Shown here: one piece after another, positions 16,299 through 24,380 of the stretch
Layout of the letters: each line of letters opens with the position of its first letter
Position numbering within the stretch: the stretch's first letter is position 1
DNA from: an uncultured Gemmatimonadota bacterium
GTDB taxonomy: Bacteria > Latescibacterota > UBA2968 > UBA8231
Length of the DNA stretch: 47,367 nucleotides
Reading direction: 5' to 3'
Assembly (NCBI GenBank): GCA_903893785.1
Contig: CAITNQ010000104.1
Location: forward strand, 1-47,367
The notes under the pieces: model-generated
Database searches by the model: none
The model's input: only the letters and a program-made list of their open reading frames with translations
Told to the model about the DNA's origin: nothing
Translations under genes and position numbers: made by a program

Positions 16299-18335
16299 TC
16301 AGCGGCGCACCGCAATGGCAGCGATATACTCGTGCACGACATCGATCGTAGTTTCGGCAGGATGCCGTTGGGTCAACCGCCGCTCGAACTCGGCCATGAG
16401 CGACGGTCGTCGGGACGGCTCAACCGCATCATGGAACGCGGTGCCGGCGCCTGACTTGAGCAGATGCTCGACCACGCCATGGCTGCCGGGACAGGCAAAG
16501 CGCACCTCGCCGGTCTGCTCCCAGGACAGCTGAAAACCCGCCGCCGCCAGGTCTTCGGCCACCTGCTCGGCGTCGGTCGGGAAGTCGAACGCGACCCGAC
16601 GCTGCAGGACGGTCGGGTCGAGCGCCACCAGGGCGGCGAAAAGCTCCAGGGGTTCGCGCGGGGAACCATCGCGGTGCACCACCAGGGCCAGGCGCCCGCC
16701 CGGCCGCAGGGACGCCGCCGCCGCGGCGAAGAACGGGCGCCGCGGGATGTACCCCAGCACCCAGCTGGTGAACACCAGGTCCAGGTCGCGCGCCGACGCC
16801 ATTTCCGCCAGGGCATCGCCGCAGCGCCAGGAAACGCCGGCCACGGCGCCCAGCCGGCGGCGCGCCTGAGCCAGCATCTGCGACGACAGGTCCACGGCCA
16901 GCAGATGGCCTTCGTGTGCCAGCAGCGGGTGCAACAGGGCGGTGGCAAAACCCGTGCCGCAGCCGGCCTCCAGGCCGCGCTGGAACGGGCCGGCAGCGGC
17001 GAGCTGGTGCACCAGGTGGCGAACCGGATCACCCGCCTGGGTAACCCAGAAGGCGTCGTAGTCGGCATGCACCTGATCGTAGGCCGCACGCAGTTCGGCC
17101 GCGCCGACGGCGCGGGCTGCGGCCCCGTCGGCGTGCAGTTCAGCCTGGATCTGCGCGTACGCCGGCGCCGACGCGTCGGCGGGGAGGTGGGCGGCACACA
17201 GCGCTCGGGCCGTCGGCAGGGGCAGGGGCCGCGGCCCGGCCGGCAAGTGCGGGGCCAGCACCTGGCCGATGCAGCGGCAGCGCGGCTGCGGGAAATGCGC
17301 CAGCATACGGTCCAAGATGGCCGGCAGGGGCTCTTCGGCCAGGTTGCCGAAGGACAGCGGCACGAGGTTGCAGGGGCACACTTCGCCGCTGCCGTCGAGG
17401 TACAGGTAACTGGCGCCAGCGCCGCAGCCGAAGGCCTCGGCCGCCTCCAGCTGGGCCAGCGACGAGATCGCCGGCAGATCGGGACGCGTGTCGACCTGGC
17501 GCTGGTAATCGAGCAGCCATTGGCGCTCGCTGGCGGCCAGGGCCACCTCGGTATGGCCCTCGAGGCGTCCGGTGGGGCAGGGTTCCAGCAGGTGGACCTC
17601 CCGGGCGCCGGCCGCGGCTGCCACCTCCAGGTACGGCCAGAACACCTCCGGCTGCAGGAACTCCCGGGTAGCCACGGCAATGGCGTAGGGAAACAGCCCG
17701 GCGTCCGCTGCCAGGGCCAGTGCCTGCCGGGCCGTGGCCCAGGCGCCGGGGTGCCCCCGCAGCCGATCATGGGTCGCCTCGTCCGGCGCGTCCAGGCTGA
17801 CGCCCAGGGCGAACACACCGGCTTGGCGCAAGGCCACAGCCCTTTGGGGCGTCAACCCGTACCCGGTGGTGTTGACCGTTACGCAGGTGCGCGGGTCGAC
17901 ACCTGCGACCAGCTCTTCCAGGTCATCGCGCAGCAGGGGTTCGCCGCCCGACAGGGCCAGCATCACCAGGCCGCGGTCCTGCAGGTGAGCCACGGCCTGG
18001 CGCAGCAACGCTACAGGCAGGTCCTGCGTCCGGCGTCCGGCATTGTAGCAGTGCCAACACCGGTAAGGGCAGCGGTTGGTGACGCCCAGGGTGACCGAAT
18101 GCAGCCGCGGTCGGCCCGGTCGATCGGCGGCAATCTGCGCCAACAGGCCTTCGAAGGCCGGGCTGGGGAAGGGCGGCAGGTGCGTGCTCAGGACCCACTG
18201 GTCGTGAAAACGGGTTACCTGCCGCGGGACCAGGTGATCGGTGAGGAACGCGGCCAAGCGGGGATCAAGACGGGCAAACGCGGGCAGGGCCGAAGCCTGC
18301 TCGAGGAACGCACGGCGTTCGACGCGCGCCAACAT
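16299..18335 (-). CDS. Radical SAM/SPASM protein fused to class I SAM-dependent methyltransferase
   Basis: This 678-residue protein has two SAM-using parts. Residues of about 80-300 form a radical SAM domain with CPYRCWHC (Cys89, Cys93, Cys96 as CxxxCxxC) and SGGEPLL. A SPASM-like Cys cluster follows (Cys304, 320, 322, 353, 355; for example GEVCPCNLVPLSFGN). Residues of about 415-678 are a class I methyltransferase with motif I LEAGCGTGFATALL (455-468), VDLSSQML and LRPGGRLALVVH. SPASM proteins usually modify peptides or small enzymes, or build cofactors. No precursor peptide is recognised nearby. ATG 18335 has GGAGGTGGG six bases upstream; the longer frame to 18527 is excluded. Chemistry and substrate are unknown; the fusion is clearly seen in the sequence. 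Confidence 0.85.
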   Translation of the reverse strand: MLARVERRAFLEQASALPAFARLDPRLAAFLTDHLVPRQVTRFHDQWVLSTHLPPFPSPAFEGLLAQIAADRPGRPRLHSVTLGVTNRCPYRCWHCYNAGRRTQDLPVALLRQAVAHLQDRGLVMLALSGGEPLLRDDLEELVAGVDPRTCVTVNTTGYGLTPQRAVALRQAGVFALGVSLDAPDEATHDRLRGHPGAWATARQALALAADAGLFPYAIAVATREFLQPEVFWPYLEVAAAAGAREVHLLEPCPTGRLEGHTEVALAASERQWLLDYQRQVDTRPDLPAISSLAQLEAAEAFGCGAGASYLYLDGSGEVCPCNLVPLSFGNLAEEPLPAILDRMLAHFPQPRCRCIGQVLAPHLPAGPRPLPLPTARALCAAHLPADASAPAYAQIQAELHADGAAARAVGAAELRAAYDQVHADYDAFWVTQAGDPVRHLVHQLAAAGPFQRGLEAGCGTGFATALLHPLLAHEGHLLAVDLSSQMLAQARRRLGAVAGVSWRCGDALAEMASARDLDLVFTSWVLGYIPRRPFFAAAAASLRPGGRLALVVHRDGSPREPLELFAALVALDPTVLQRRVAFDFPTDAEQVAEDLAAAGFQLSWEQTGEVRFACPGSHGVVEHLLKSGAGTAFHDAVEPSRRPSLMAEFERRLTQRHPAETTIDVVHEYIAAIAVRR

Positions 18336-18791
18336 GACCCACCTCCGTGCGACGTGGGGAAGGCCGGCGGGAACCGGACCGCGGCGCGGTGCCGGGACGC
18401 GGCCGCACCCCGCAAGCGGGTCCGGCGTGGCGCTCCACGGCAGAGAGCGCTCCCTCGCGGCGGTGGGCGGGTTCGCCGTTCGCGTCGTCAGACCAGGTCC
18501 AAGGCTGGCCTGGAGTCGCCACCCCATGGAGACCAGAACGCGCGGTGCGCCTGGTCATCTTCCCGCAGACACCGGGACTGGGCCCCGGGGTTCCATCCGC
18601 GCAGGAGCGCCGGCCGGTCCGGCTGGTAAGGGCTGCCGCAATAAGGGGTCAGCGCCCCGACTGCGTCAAGGCGCCCGCGGGCGGCATTGGCACGCCCCCT
18701 CCGCGGGACCCTTGCCGCGCTCCTGGCCAGATGTCGGCGGCTCTACCTTGGGGGCCCCGCCGCGCACCCCAGAACCCGGGTGACAGCACCT

Positions 18792-18841
18792 CCATTCCGG
18801 CCCGCCCGAACAGCGCCACACTGTGCACCCCAAGACCCGGG
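18792..18841. repeat. Imperfect direct repeat, copy A
   Basis: The copy begins CCATTCCGGCCCGCCCGAAC, identical to the start of copy B 146 bases further on, and continues with a related CCACAC-TGTGCAC segment. Similarity fades after about 50 bases. Confidence 0.75.
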
Positions 18842-18937
18842 ACCAGGGCGCCCGGGCCGGCGCCCCGTGGCGGCCCCCCGCACGCCAGTCCGGCCCGTTG
18901 GCGCGCTGATCCGCCCACGGCACGGGCCGCGGCGACG

Positions 18938-18989
18938 CCATTCCGGCCCGCCCGAACAAGACCACACACGGTGCACGCAGGACCTGCGG
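18938..18989. repeat. Imperfect direct repeat, copy B, with possible NtrC-like site
   Basis: The copy begins CCATTCCGGCCCGCCCGAAC. Inside it, AGACCA-CACAC-GGTGCA (18959-18975) matches 10 of 12 bases of an NtrC-type dyad (GCACCA-N5-GGTGCA). It lies about 225 bases upstream of the sigma-54-type promoter of amtB, a usable distance for an enhancer site. The regulatory reading is tentative. Confidence 0.4.
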
Positions 18990-19199
18990 CCGTGGCGGGC
19001 GGCGGCGCGAACGGGCCACCGTGACCTTCGCCACGGGCAGTACCGACATTATCGTTTGTTTCTAGACTCAAACTCACAATTATGTATGTCAACATAATCA
19101 CCACGACATCTTTGGCGCTCGCCCACAACCGCCCCTACAAATGCCTACTCACTGTCGCCCATTGAGTTACCGCATTCACGGGGCAATCGACGGCGGCTT

Positions 19200-19215
19200 T
19201 GGCACATGCCTTGCA
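19200..19215 (+). promoter_or_regulatory. Sigma-54 (RpoN)-type -24/-12 promoter of amtB-glnK
   Basis: TGGCAC (19200-19205) and TTGCA (19211-19215) are separated by five bases, so the invariant GG and GC are exactly 12 bases apart, as in the consensus TGGCACG-N4-TTGCW. The expected transcript start is near 19226, about 60 bases before the amtB start codon. Control of amtB-glnK by RpoN and a nitrogen activator is well established in other bacteria. Confidence 0.8.
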
Positions 19216-19288
19216 TTGGCCCCCGACCATGGACCGGCCGGTTCCCGGCAGACGCGCGAGCGACACGTGCAGGGCGAAGGAGGGCAAC

Positions 19289-20650
19289 ATGCCGTATCTG
19301 AGAAAATGGGTAGGCCTGGCCATGGCGATCGTCATCACGACCGCCGGTCTGGCCCTGGGTCAGGAGACCGCGGCCGCCGCTGCCACTCCCGCGGCCCCCC
19401 CGGCAGCCGCGGCCAACGCCGGCGACACGGCCTGGCTGCTGGTGAGCACGGCACTGGTGCTGCTGATGACTCCGGGTCTGGCCTTTTTCTACGGCGGGTT
19501 GGTGCGGCGCAAGAGCATCCTGTCCGTGTTGATGCAGTGCTTCATGGCCATGTGCCTGATCACCCTGCAGTGGGTGCTGTTCGGCTACAGCCTGGCTTTC
19601 GGCCCGGATGTCCACGGGTTGATCGGCAATCTGGACTGGGCCGGTTTGGCTGGCGTCGGCCTGGAGCCGCACGGGGTATATGCCCCCACCGCGCCGCATC
19701 AGGCGTTCATGATGTTCCAGATGATGTTCGCCATCATCACCCCGGCGCTGATCATCGGCGCCTTTGCCGAGCGGATGCGTTTCCTGCCGTTCTGCGTCTT
19801 TACGGTGCTGTGGTCAACGCTGGTCTATGACCCGGTCTGCCACTGGGTATGGGCCGACAAGGGCATCCTGGGCACTTTCGGCGGCATGGGCGCGCTGGAC
19901 TTTGCCGGCGGCACGGTAGTCCACATCAATGCCGGCATCGCCGCCCTGGTCTGCGCCCTGGTTCTGGGGCGGCGCCTGGGCTATCCCCACAAGATCTCGC
20001 CGCCCCACAGCCTGCCCTTCGCCGTGCTCGGGGCCGGCCTGCTGTGGTTCGGCTGGTTCGGTTTCAACGCCGGCAGTGCCCTGGCCGCCGGTGGGCTGGC
20101 CACCAGTGCCTTCGTGGCCACCCACGTCGCCAGCGCGGCCGCCGGCCTGGCCTGGGCGCTCATGGACGTGCTCTTCAACCAGCGCGCCACGGTCCTGGGG
20201 GTCATCTCAGGTGCCGTTGCCGGCCTGGTCGCCATCACCCCAGCGTCTGGCTTCGTCACTCCCATGGGGGCCATCGGCATTGGTCTGGGCGCCGGCGCCC
20301 TGTGTTACCTGGCGGTCACCTTCCTCAAGACGCGACTGGGCTATGACGACGCGCTCGACGCCTTTGGCGTCCACGGGATCGGCGGTCTCTGGGGCGCGCT
20401 GGCCACCGGGCTGTGGGCCACCAAGGCGGTCAATGCTGCCGGCGCGGACGGGCTCTTCTACGGTAACCCGGGCCAGTTGTGGATCCAGGTCAAGGCGGTC
20501 GGCATCACCGTTGTCTACGCCCTGATCGTGACCGTGGTGCTGCTCAAACTGGTCGACGTTGTGTTGGGCCTGCGGGCCAACGAGCACGATGAGCGAGTGG
20601 GCCTGGATCTGAGCGAACACCGCGAGGTGGGGTACACGCTGATCGACTAG
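19289..20650 (+). CDS. amtB: Ammonium transporter AmtB
   Basis: This 453-residue inner-membrane protein conducts ammonium into the cell. A signal peptide (about 1-24, ending GLALGQE) and an Ala/Pro-rich linker precede the 11 membrane segments. The pore twin histidines are present: His212 in [10 protein letters not shown] and His362 in [13 protein letters not shown]. Other hallmarks are [11 protein letters not shown] and [13 protein letters not shown]. The C-terminal tail ([15 protein letters not shown] segment, ending REVGYTLID) is where GlnK normally docks. ATG 19289 follows AAGGAGGG. It lies 37 bases upstream of a PII gene, the classical amtB-glnK pair, behind a sigma-54-type promoter. Confidence 0.95.
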   Translation: MPYLRKWVGLAMAIVITTAGLALGQETAAAAATPAAPPAAAANAGDTAWLLVSTALVLLMTPGLAFFYGGLVRRKSILSVLMQCFMAMCLITLQWVLFGYSLAFGPDVHGLIGNLDWAGLAGVGLEPHGVYAPTAPHQAFMMFQMMFAIITPALIIGAFAERMRFLPFCVFTVLWSTLVYDPVCHWVWADKGILGTFGGMGALDFAGGTVVHINAGIAALVCALVLGRRLGYPHKISPPHSLPFAVLGAGLLWFGWFGFNAGSALAAGGLATSAFVATHVASAAAGLAWALMDVLFNQRATVLGVISGAVAGLVAITPASGFVTPMGAIGIGLGAGALCYLAVTFLKTRLGYDDALDAFGVHGIGGLWGALATGLWATKAVNAAGADGLFYGNPGQLWIQVKAVGITVVYALIVTVVLLKLVDVVLGLRANEHDERVGLDLSEHREVGYTLID

Positions 20651-20687
20651 CCGGAGGCCAGGGGCCGCCGCAACCGGGAGCACTGTC

Positions 20688-21029
20688 ATGAAATACGTAA
20701 TCGCCGTGATCCAGCCCGACCGGCTCGAGGACGTGTTGGAGAAGCTGACCGAAAGCGAGATCCACCTGGTCACCGTAACCAATGTCATGGGCCGTGGCCG
20801 GCAGCAGGGCGTCGCCGAGGTGTACCGCAGTCACAAAGAGGCGGGCAGCCTGTTGAAGAAGGTCAAGCTGGAAATCGCCGTGAACGACATTTTTGTCGAA
20901 TCAGCCATCGCCGCCATCCAGAACGGGGCCCATACCGGGCAGATTGGCGACGGCAAGATCTTCATTCTCGACCTGCCGGAGTGCATCCGCATCCGCACCG
21001 GCGAACGCGGCAGCGAGGCCATTGGTTGA
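20688..21029 (+). CDS. glnK: PII nitrogen regulatory protein (GlnK/GlnB family), T-loop lacking Tyr51
   Basis: This 113-residue protein senses ATP/ADP and 2-oxoglutarate and blocks AmtB by inserting its T-loop. The B-loop region [14 protein letters not shown] and the C-loop [13 protein letters not shown] are conserved. In the T-loop, residue 51, the uridylylated Tyr in enterobacteria, is Glu here ([15 protein letters not shown], Tyr46 kept), and position 42 is Val and 43 Ala. Gln39 is kept. Regulation by uridylylation at the standard site is therefore impossible; effector binding alone may control it. ATG 20688 lies after CCGGGAGCACTGTC. Downstream are two hairpins. Confidence 0.93.
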   Translation: MKYVIAVIQPDRLEDVLEKLTESEIHLVTVTNVMGRGRQQGVAEVYRSHKEAGSLLKKVKLEIAVNDIFVESAIAAIQNGAHTGQIGDGKIFILDLPECIRIRTGERGSEAIG

Positions 21030-21031
21030 CC

Positions 21032-21067
21032 CGTCGGCGCCGCCGACCACCCCGGGCGGTGCCGACG
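21032..21067 (+). terminator. Hairpin after glnK
   Basis: CGTCGGCGCCGCC (21032-21044) pairs with GGCGGTGCCGACG (21055-21067) over 13 positions with one G-U pair and a ten-base loop, starting three bases after the glnK stop. It has no T-tract but is a strong terminator-like structure. Confidence 0.6.
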
Positions 21068-21074
21068 GCAGGTC

Positions 21075-21105
21075 GCCGGTGCGGTGCCCCAGGCGCCGCA
21101 CCGGC
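21075..21105 (-). terminator. Hairpin after the DUF2461 gene
   Basis: GCCGGTGCGG (21075-21084) pairs perfectly with CCGCACCGGC (21096-21105) around an 11-base loop, directly beyond the convergent stop at 21110. It would serve the - strand gene. Confidence 0.55.
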
Positions 21106-21109
21106 AGGC

Positions 21110-21805
21110 TCAGAACGGCTGACCGAGGGCCTGGGTAACAAAGCGCATGAACGGCGTGACCGCGGCGCACCGGCGGCCGAACAGGACCAGGAAGTCGGCG
21201 CGGCACACCTCGGCCTCGCTCAGGTCGGCGACGGCGACAAAATCGCGGCGCCGCAGGTCGACGGCCAGCGGGTGATCGCGGTCGTAGCCCGGGGGCACCC
21301 GCTGGTACGAACTGCCGTCGAGGTAGAAGCCGGCGGCGGCGAAGTCCGGGGCCGACAGGATCGCCTGCCACTCGTCAGACCGCTCCACGATCGCCTCGCG
21401 GATCTGGTTGGCCACCGCCGGCTCGGGATGCCAGACGCCGGCGGCCACGAACACTTCGTCGGGAGCCAGGTGCAAGTAGTACCCCGGGGCGTGGGCGTCG
21501 CGGCCGCAGGCATGGCGGAACTGGACGCCGGCGTTGGTCTTGTACGGTGACTTATCGGCCGCGAAACGGGTGTCGCGGTGGATGCGGAACAGGGACCCGC
21601 CACTGCCCCGGGCCTCGGCGCGGAAGTGGGGGCTGAGGCGGTGCAGCGGCGCGGCAAACGCCTCGATGAAGGCCAGCAGTGGCCGCCGCACATGGTCTTC
21701 ATAGCGCTGTCGGTTGGCCTCGAACCAGGCGCGCTCGTTGTGCTGGCGCAGGTCGCACAGGAAAGCGAAGAGCTCGGGGCTGAGTAGGGGCGTGGACTCG
21801 TCCAT
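21110..21805 (-). CDS. DUF2461 family protein
   Basis: This 231-residue soluble protein matches the DUF2461 pattern: an N-terminal FLCDLRQHNERAWFEANRQRY, a central RIHRDTRFAADKSPYKTN, and GYYLHLAPDEVFVAAGVWHP. The family is widespread and its biochemical function is not established. ATG 21805 has GGAG seven bases upstream; the frame extends further upstream without a ribosome-binding site. It lies 19 bases after the stop of the beta-helix gene, so it is probably the last gene of that transcript, but nothing indicates a shared function. Confidence 0.85.
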   Translation of the reverse strand: MDESTPLLSPELFAFLCDLRQHNERAWFEANRQRYEDHVRRPLLAFIEAFAAPLHRLSPHFRAEARGSGGSLFRIHRDTRFAADKSPYKTNAGVQFRHACGRDAHAPGYYLHLAPDEVFVAAGVWHPEPAVANQIREAIVERSDEWQAILSAPDFAAAGFYLDGSSYQRVPPGYDRDHPLAVDLRRRDFVAVADLSEAEVCRADFLVLFGRRCAAVTPFMRFVTQALGQPF

Positions 21806-21824
21806 GCAGCGCTCCGTGCCAAGG

Positions 21825-24299
21825 TCAACCGTTGGGGTCAGGCAGGGCCCGCGCCACGTCGACGCGGACGAATTCATGGCCACGCACCACCGCGCGGACG
21901 CTGGGGCCCAGGATCAGGCCCAGGCGGCAATCGCGGCTGGTGTTGTCTTCAATGACCAGGCCTAGATGGTCGAAGGGGGCGCGGGCCGTCTCGCCCGTGG
22001 CGACCAAGATCCGATGGTAGTCGTAGGGCGACGGTTCCGCATAGCCTGGGAAACTGATGGCCGAGTCGTTGGTCAGCAGGTTGTTGCGCACCAGGTAGCC
22101 GACGAAGTGCAGCCCATCGCCCTTGACGAAGTCCTCCGTAATGCTGTAGTGAGTGCCGATGCCGCCGCCCGCGTACCGCCCCCCAGGGCCATGTTGAGTC
22201 GGATTGACGAAGCGGCCCTCGTCGCAGTGGTTGTTGATGATCTGGAAGAAGTGGCACCCGCCGCCGACCGAACCGCCGCGCAGCACGGTGAAGGTACCGA
22301 TCAGGCCGGAGCGGCAAACCCGGTTGCCGTCGATAATGCAGTCGTGGCCGTGGCCCCAAATCATCACTGAAGGGCCCGCGTCCTCGATGGTGTTGTCAAC
22401 GATGGTCAGGCGGCCGAAGGCGCGGTGTTCGTGGACCACTAACAGCGAGTCCGCGGTGGGGGGCAGGCGCCAGGGCCGGTCAAAGACCAGCCCGGCGGCG
22501 TCCGCCGCCGTAACCCGGCGCGTCTCGCCCAGGCCGGGTCCGGCGAAGATACGACACTCCTGGCCTACCAGCGCCGTCAGGTCCCAGCCGCGGTCGGGGG
22601 CGTAAATCGGCCAGGCCGGCCGACCGGACGCCTCCCAGAACGCCAGCGTACGTCCCCGGTCCACCTCGACACGGCAGCCCTCGGCAGCGGCCACGTACAC
22701 CGGCTGCCGGTACCCCCACATGTGGCCCAGGATGGCCTCGCAGTCACTGACCCAGAACTGCCGCACAATGCGATTGCGGGCCAGGTGCAGATGGCGGCCG
22801 CCGTGCATCATCCACAGGGCCGAGTGGTGGGTGGCCGCGACCCCGTCAAGCTCGTTGTCCTCCAGGACGATCTCGCTGTACCCGCCGAAGGAATTCTGCA
22901 GTGACAAGCCGTTGGCCGCCTCGCCGGCATGGAGGCGACAACCGGCCACGCGGGAGTACCGGCAGCCGGCCAGGACCCCACCCATGCCGCGCCCCAGGAA
23001 CTCCGAGTCCACCACCTCGACGTAGTCTCCGCGCAGGGCGAAGCAGGCGGCTTTCCAGTGGCCGTGCAGTTCGCCGCGCAGGTACGGAAGGTCGCGGAAC
23101 ACCGGATCGTCGCTGCGCCGATGGTACAGGTGCGAGAAGTTGTGCAGCAGGCGGCAGCGCCGGATGAACGAGCCGTCGGCCCGCTCCCCTTCGCCCAGTG
23201 AACAGAAGGTGTCCCACCCGTCCGGCAGGGCGGCGGCTACTGGCGCAGCGACCATCAGGGCAGGGTACACTGCGTGGAGGGTCAGCTCCTCAAGGCCCAG
23301 ACCGCCCTCGCCGGCGATGCCCACCACGGCGCTGGCATCGCGGTCATCGGTCTCGGCCATACCGCTGGGCATGAACAACCAGCTGCGTTCGCGGCTGACC
23401 CCCCGCAGCACGGTCTGCGGCGGCACGCGCAGGGTCTGCACGAAGCGGTACGAACCGGCGGGAAAGAACACCACGCCCCCACCGGCGGCCCCGGCCGCAG
23501 CCAGCGCCGCCTGGATCGCCGGACCATCGTCGACCCGGCCGTCGCCGCAGGCGCCGAAGTCGCGCACCGAGAAGGTCGCCGTGGACCAAGCCGTGCAGGC
23601 CTGAATCTGCAGCGGCACCGGCGCCGACCAGCCCACAGCACCGCCGTGGCCATTGTGCACATGCACCTGGTATGCACCGGGCGTCAGTGCGCCCGGCACG
23701 CGGAAGGTGACATCGTAGGCCGACATGCGTTCCACGGCGGCCTCGCAGCAGACCCCGGACGGACCGCGCAGGACCACACGGGTGGCGCCAGCGACCCAGC
23801 CGCCATAGCTGATTGGGCGGTCGTCGGCATCACGGCGCGGGTACAGGTCGAGCGACACCAGGGCCCGGCCGAAGGCCCTCACGGTCTGGCCGGGCGCGGC
23901 CCGGTCACACGAGAGCCATTCCAACTCGGCGCGGTTGATCAACAGCACGTCGTCGGGCGCGGTGGCACCGGCCGGGAACAGGGCCACGACGCCGAAAGGG
24001 CCGGCCGGCACCTGAAGGGTGACCACCGCGGGCGTGTGGTCCTCGATCTGCACCGCGGCGGCCGGTAGACCGGCAGGGTCAGGGCCGGTCGCGGGCGTGC
24101 CCGAGGCCCATTCCCCCGCCGACGCCGCGGCCGCCGCACCGCCGGGCCAGGTACCTTCCGCGTCGGGCAGGCGCGCGGCGCACAGGGCCGGGGCACAGGC
24201 CCCCCAACCGCTGCCCGTAGCTACCGTCAGGCTGCCCATGGGCACCGGGCTCTCGACCCGCACCAAGACCACTTCGGGGCGGTGCCTCAGAGTCGACAT
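21825..24299 (-). CDS. Right-handed beta-helix protein, pectate-lyase-3-like
   Basis: This 824-residue protein has, at about residues 250-300, the segment VRDFGACGDGRVDDGPAIQA, the signature of the Pectate_lyase_3/rhamnogalacturonase-type beta-helix. It is followed by repeated beta-helix rungs (for example VVDSEFLGRGMGGVLAGC, IVDNTIEDAGPSVMIWG and VIEDNTSRDCRLGLILG). The N-terminal 240 residues contain an immunoglobulin-like segment before the helix (RAFGRALVSLDLYPRR ... LTPGAYQVHVHNGHGG). No signal peptide follows the chosen start, ATG 24299, which has AGGAGACGG upstream. It may be a polysaccharide lyase, epimerase or hydrolase. It lies between a GH32 gene and the DUF2461 gene on the same strand. 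Catalytic residues cannot be assigned with confidence. Confidence 0.75.
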   Translation of the reverse strand: MSTLRHRPEVVLVRVESPVPMGSLTVATGSGWGACAPALCAARLPDAEGTWPGGAAAAASAGEWASGTPATGPDPAGLPAAAVQIEDHTPAVVTLQVPAGPFGVVALFPAGATAPDDVLLINRAELEWLSCDRAAPGQTVRAFGRALVSLDLYPRRDADDRPISYGGWVAGATRVVLRGPSGVCCEAAVERMSAYDVTFRVPGALTPGAYQVHVHNGHGGAVGWSAPVPLQIQACTAWSTATFSVRDFGACGDGRVDDGPAIQAALAAAGAAGGGVVFFPAGSYRFVQTLRVPPQTVLRGVSRERSWLFMPSGMAETDDRDASAVVGIAGEGGLGLEELTLHAVYPALMVAAPVAAALPDGWDTFCSLGEGERADGSFIRRCRLLHNFSHLYHRRSDDPVFRDLPYLRGELHGHWKAACFALRGDYVEVVDSEFLGRGMGGVLAGCRYSRVAGCRLHAGEAANGLSLQNSFGGYSEIVLEDNELDGVAATHHSALWMMHGGRHLHLARNRIVRQFWVSDCEAILGHMWGYRQPVYVAAAEGCRVEVDRGRTLAFWEASGRPAWPIYAPDRGWDLTALVGQECRIFAGPGLGETRRVTAADAAGLVFDRPWRLPPTADSLLVVHEHRAFGRLTIVDNTIEDAGPSVMIWGHGHDCIIDGNRVCRSGLIGTFTVLRGGSVGGGCHFFQIINNHCDEGRFVNPTQHGPGGRYAGGGIGTHYSITEDFVKGDGLHFVGYLVRNNLLTNDSAISFPGYAEPSPYDYHRILVATGETARAPFDHLGLVIEDNTSRDCRLGLILGPSVRAVVRGHEFVRVDVARALPDPNG

Positions 24300-24380
24300 A
24301 ACCGTCTCCTGGTGGTAACGGCCCACGCCGGGCGTCGCCCCGAGAGCCAGGCCGGGTGGCCGCCGTCGCCGGGTCGCGGT

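Larger units (their letters stand above)
18336..19288. other. Long divergent intergenic region with direct repeats and A+T-rich island
   Basis: This 953-base gap separates the - strand radical SAM gene and amtB. It contains a direct repeat of about 50 bases (18792 and 18938), an A+T-rich island at about 19040-19130 that stands out from its surroundings, and a sigma-54-type promoter at 19200-19215. Open frames here are Arg/Gly/Pro-rich and do not look like proteins. No tRNA was recognised. Confidence 0.6.

Noticed and set aside
16464..18629. 721-codon open frame on the + strand
   Set aside because: It is antisense to the radical SAM fusion, Gln/Gly/Arg-rich and without recognisable motifs.
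18649..19128. 159-codon open frame on the - strand in the amtB upstream gap
   Set aside because: The Gly/Arg/Pro-rich product spans the direct repeats and the A+T-rich island, lacks a ribosome-binding site and shows no domain. Its internal repetition reflects the DNA repeats.
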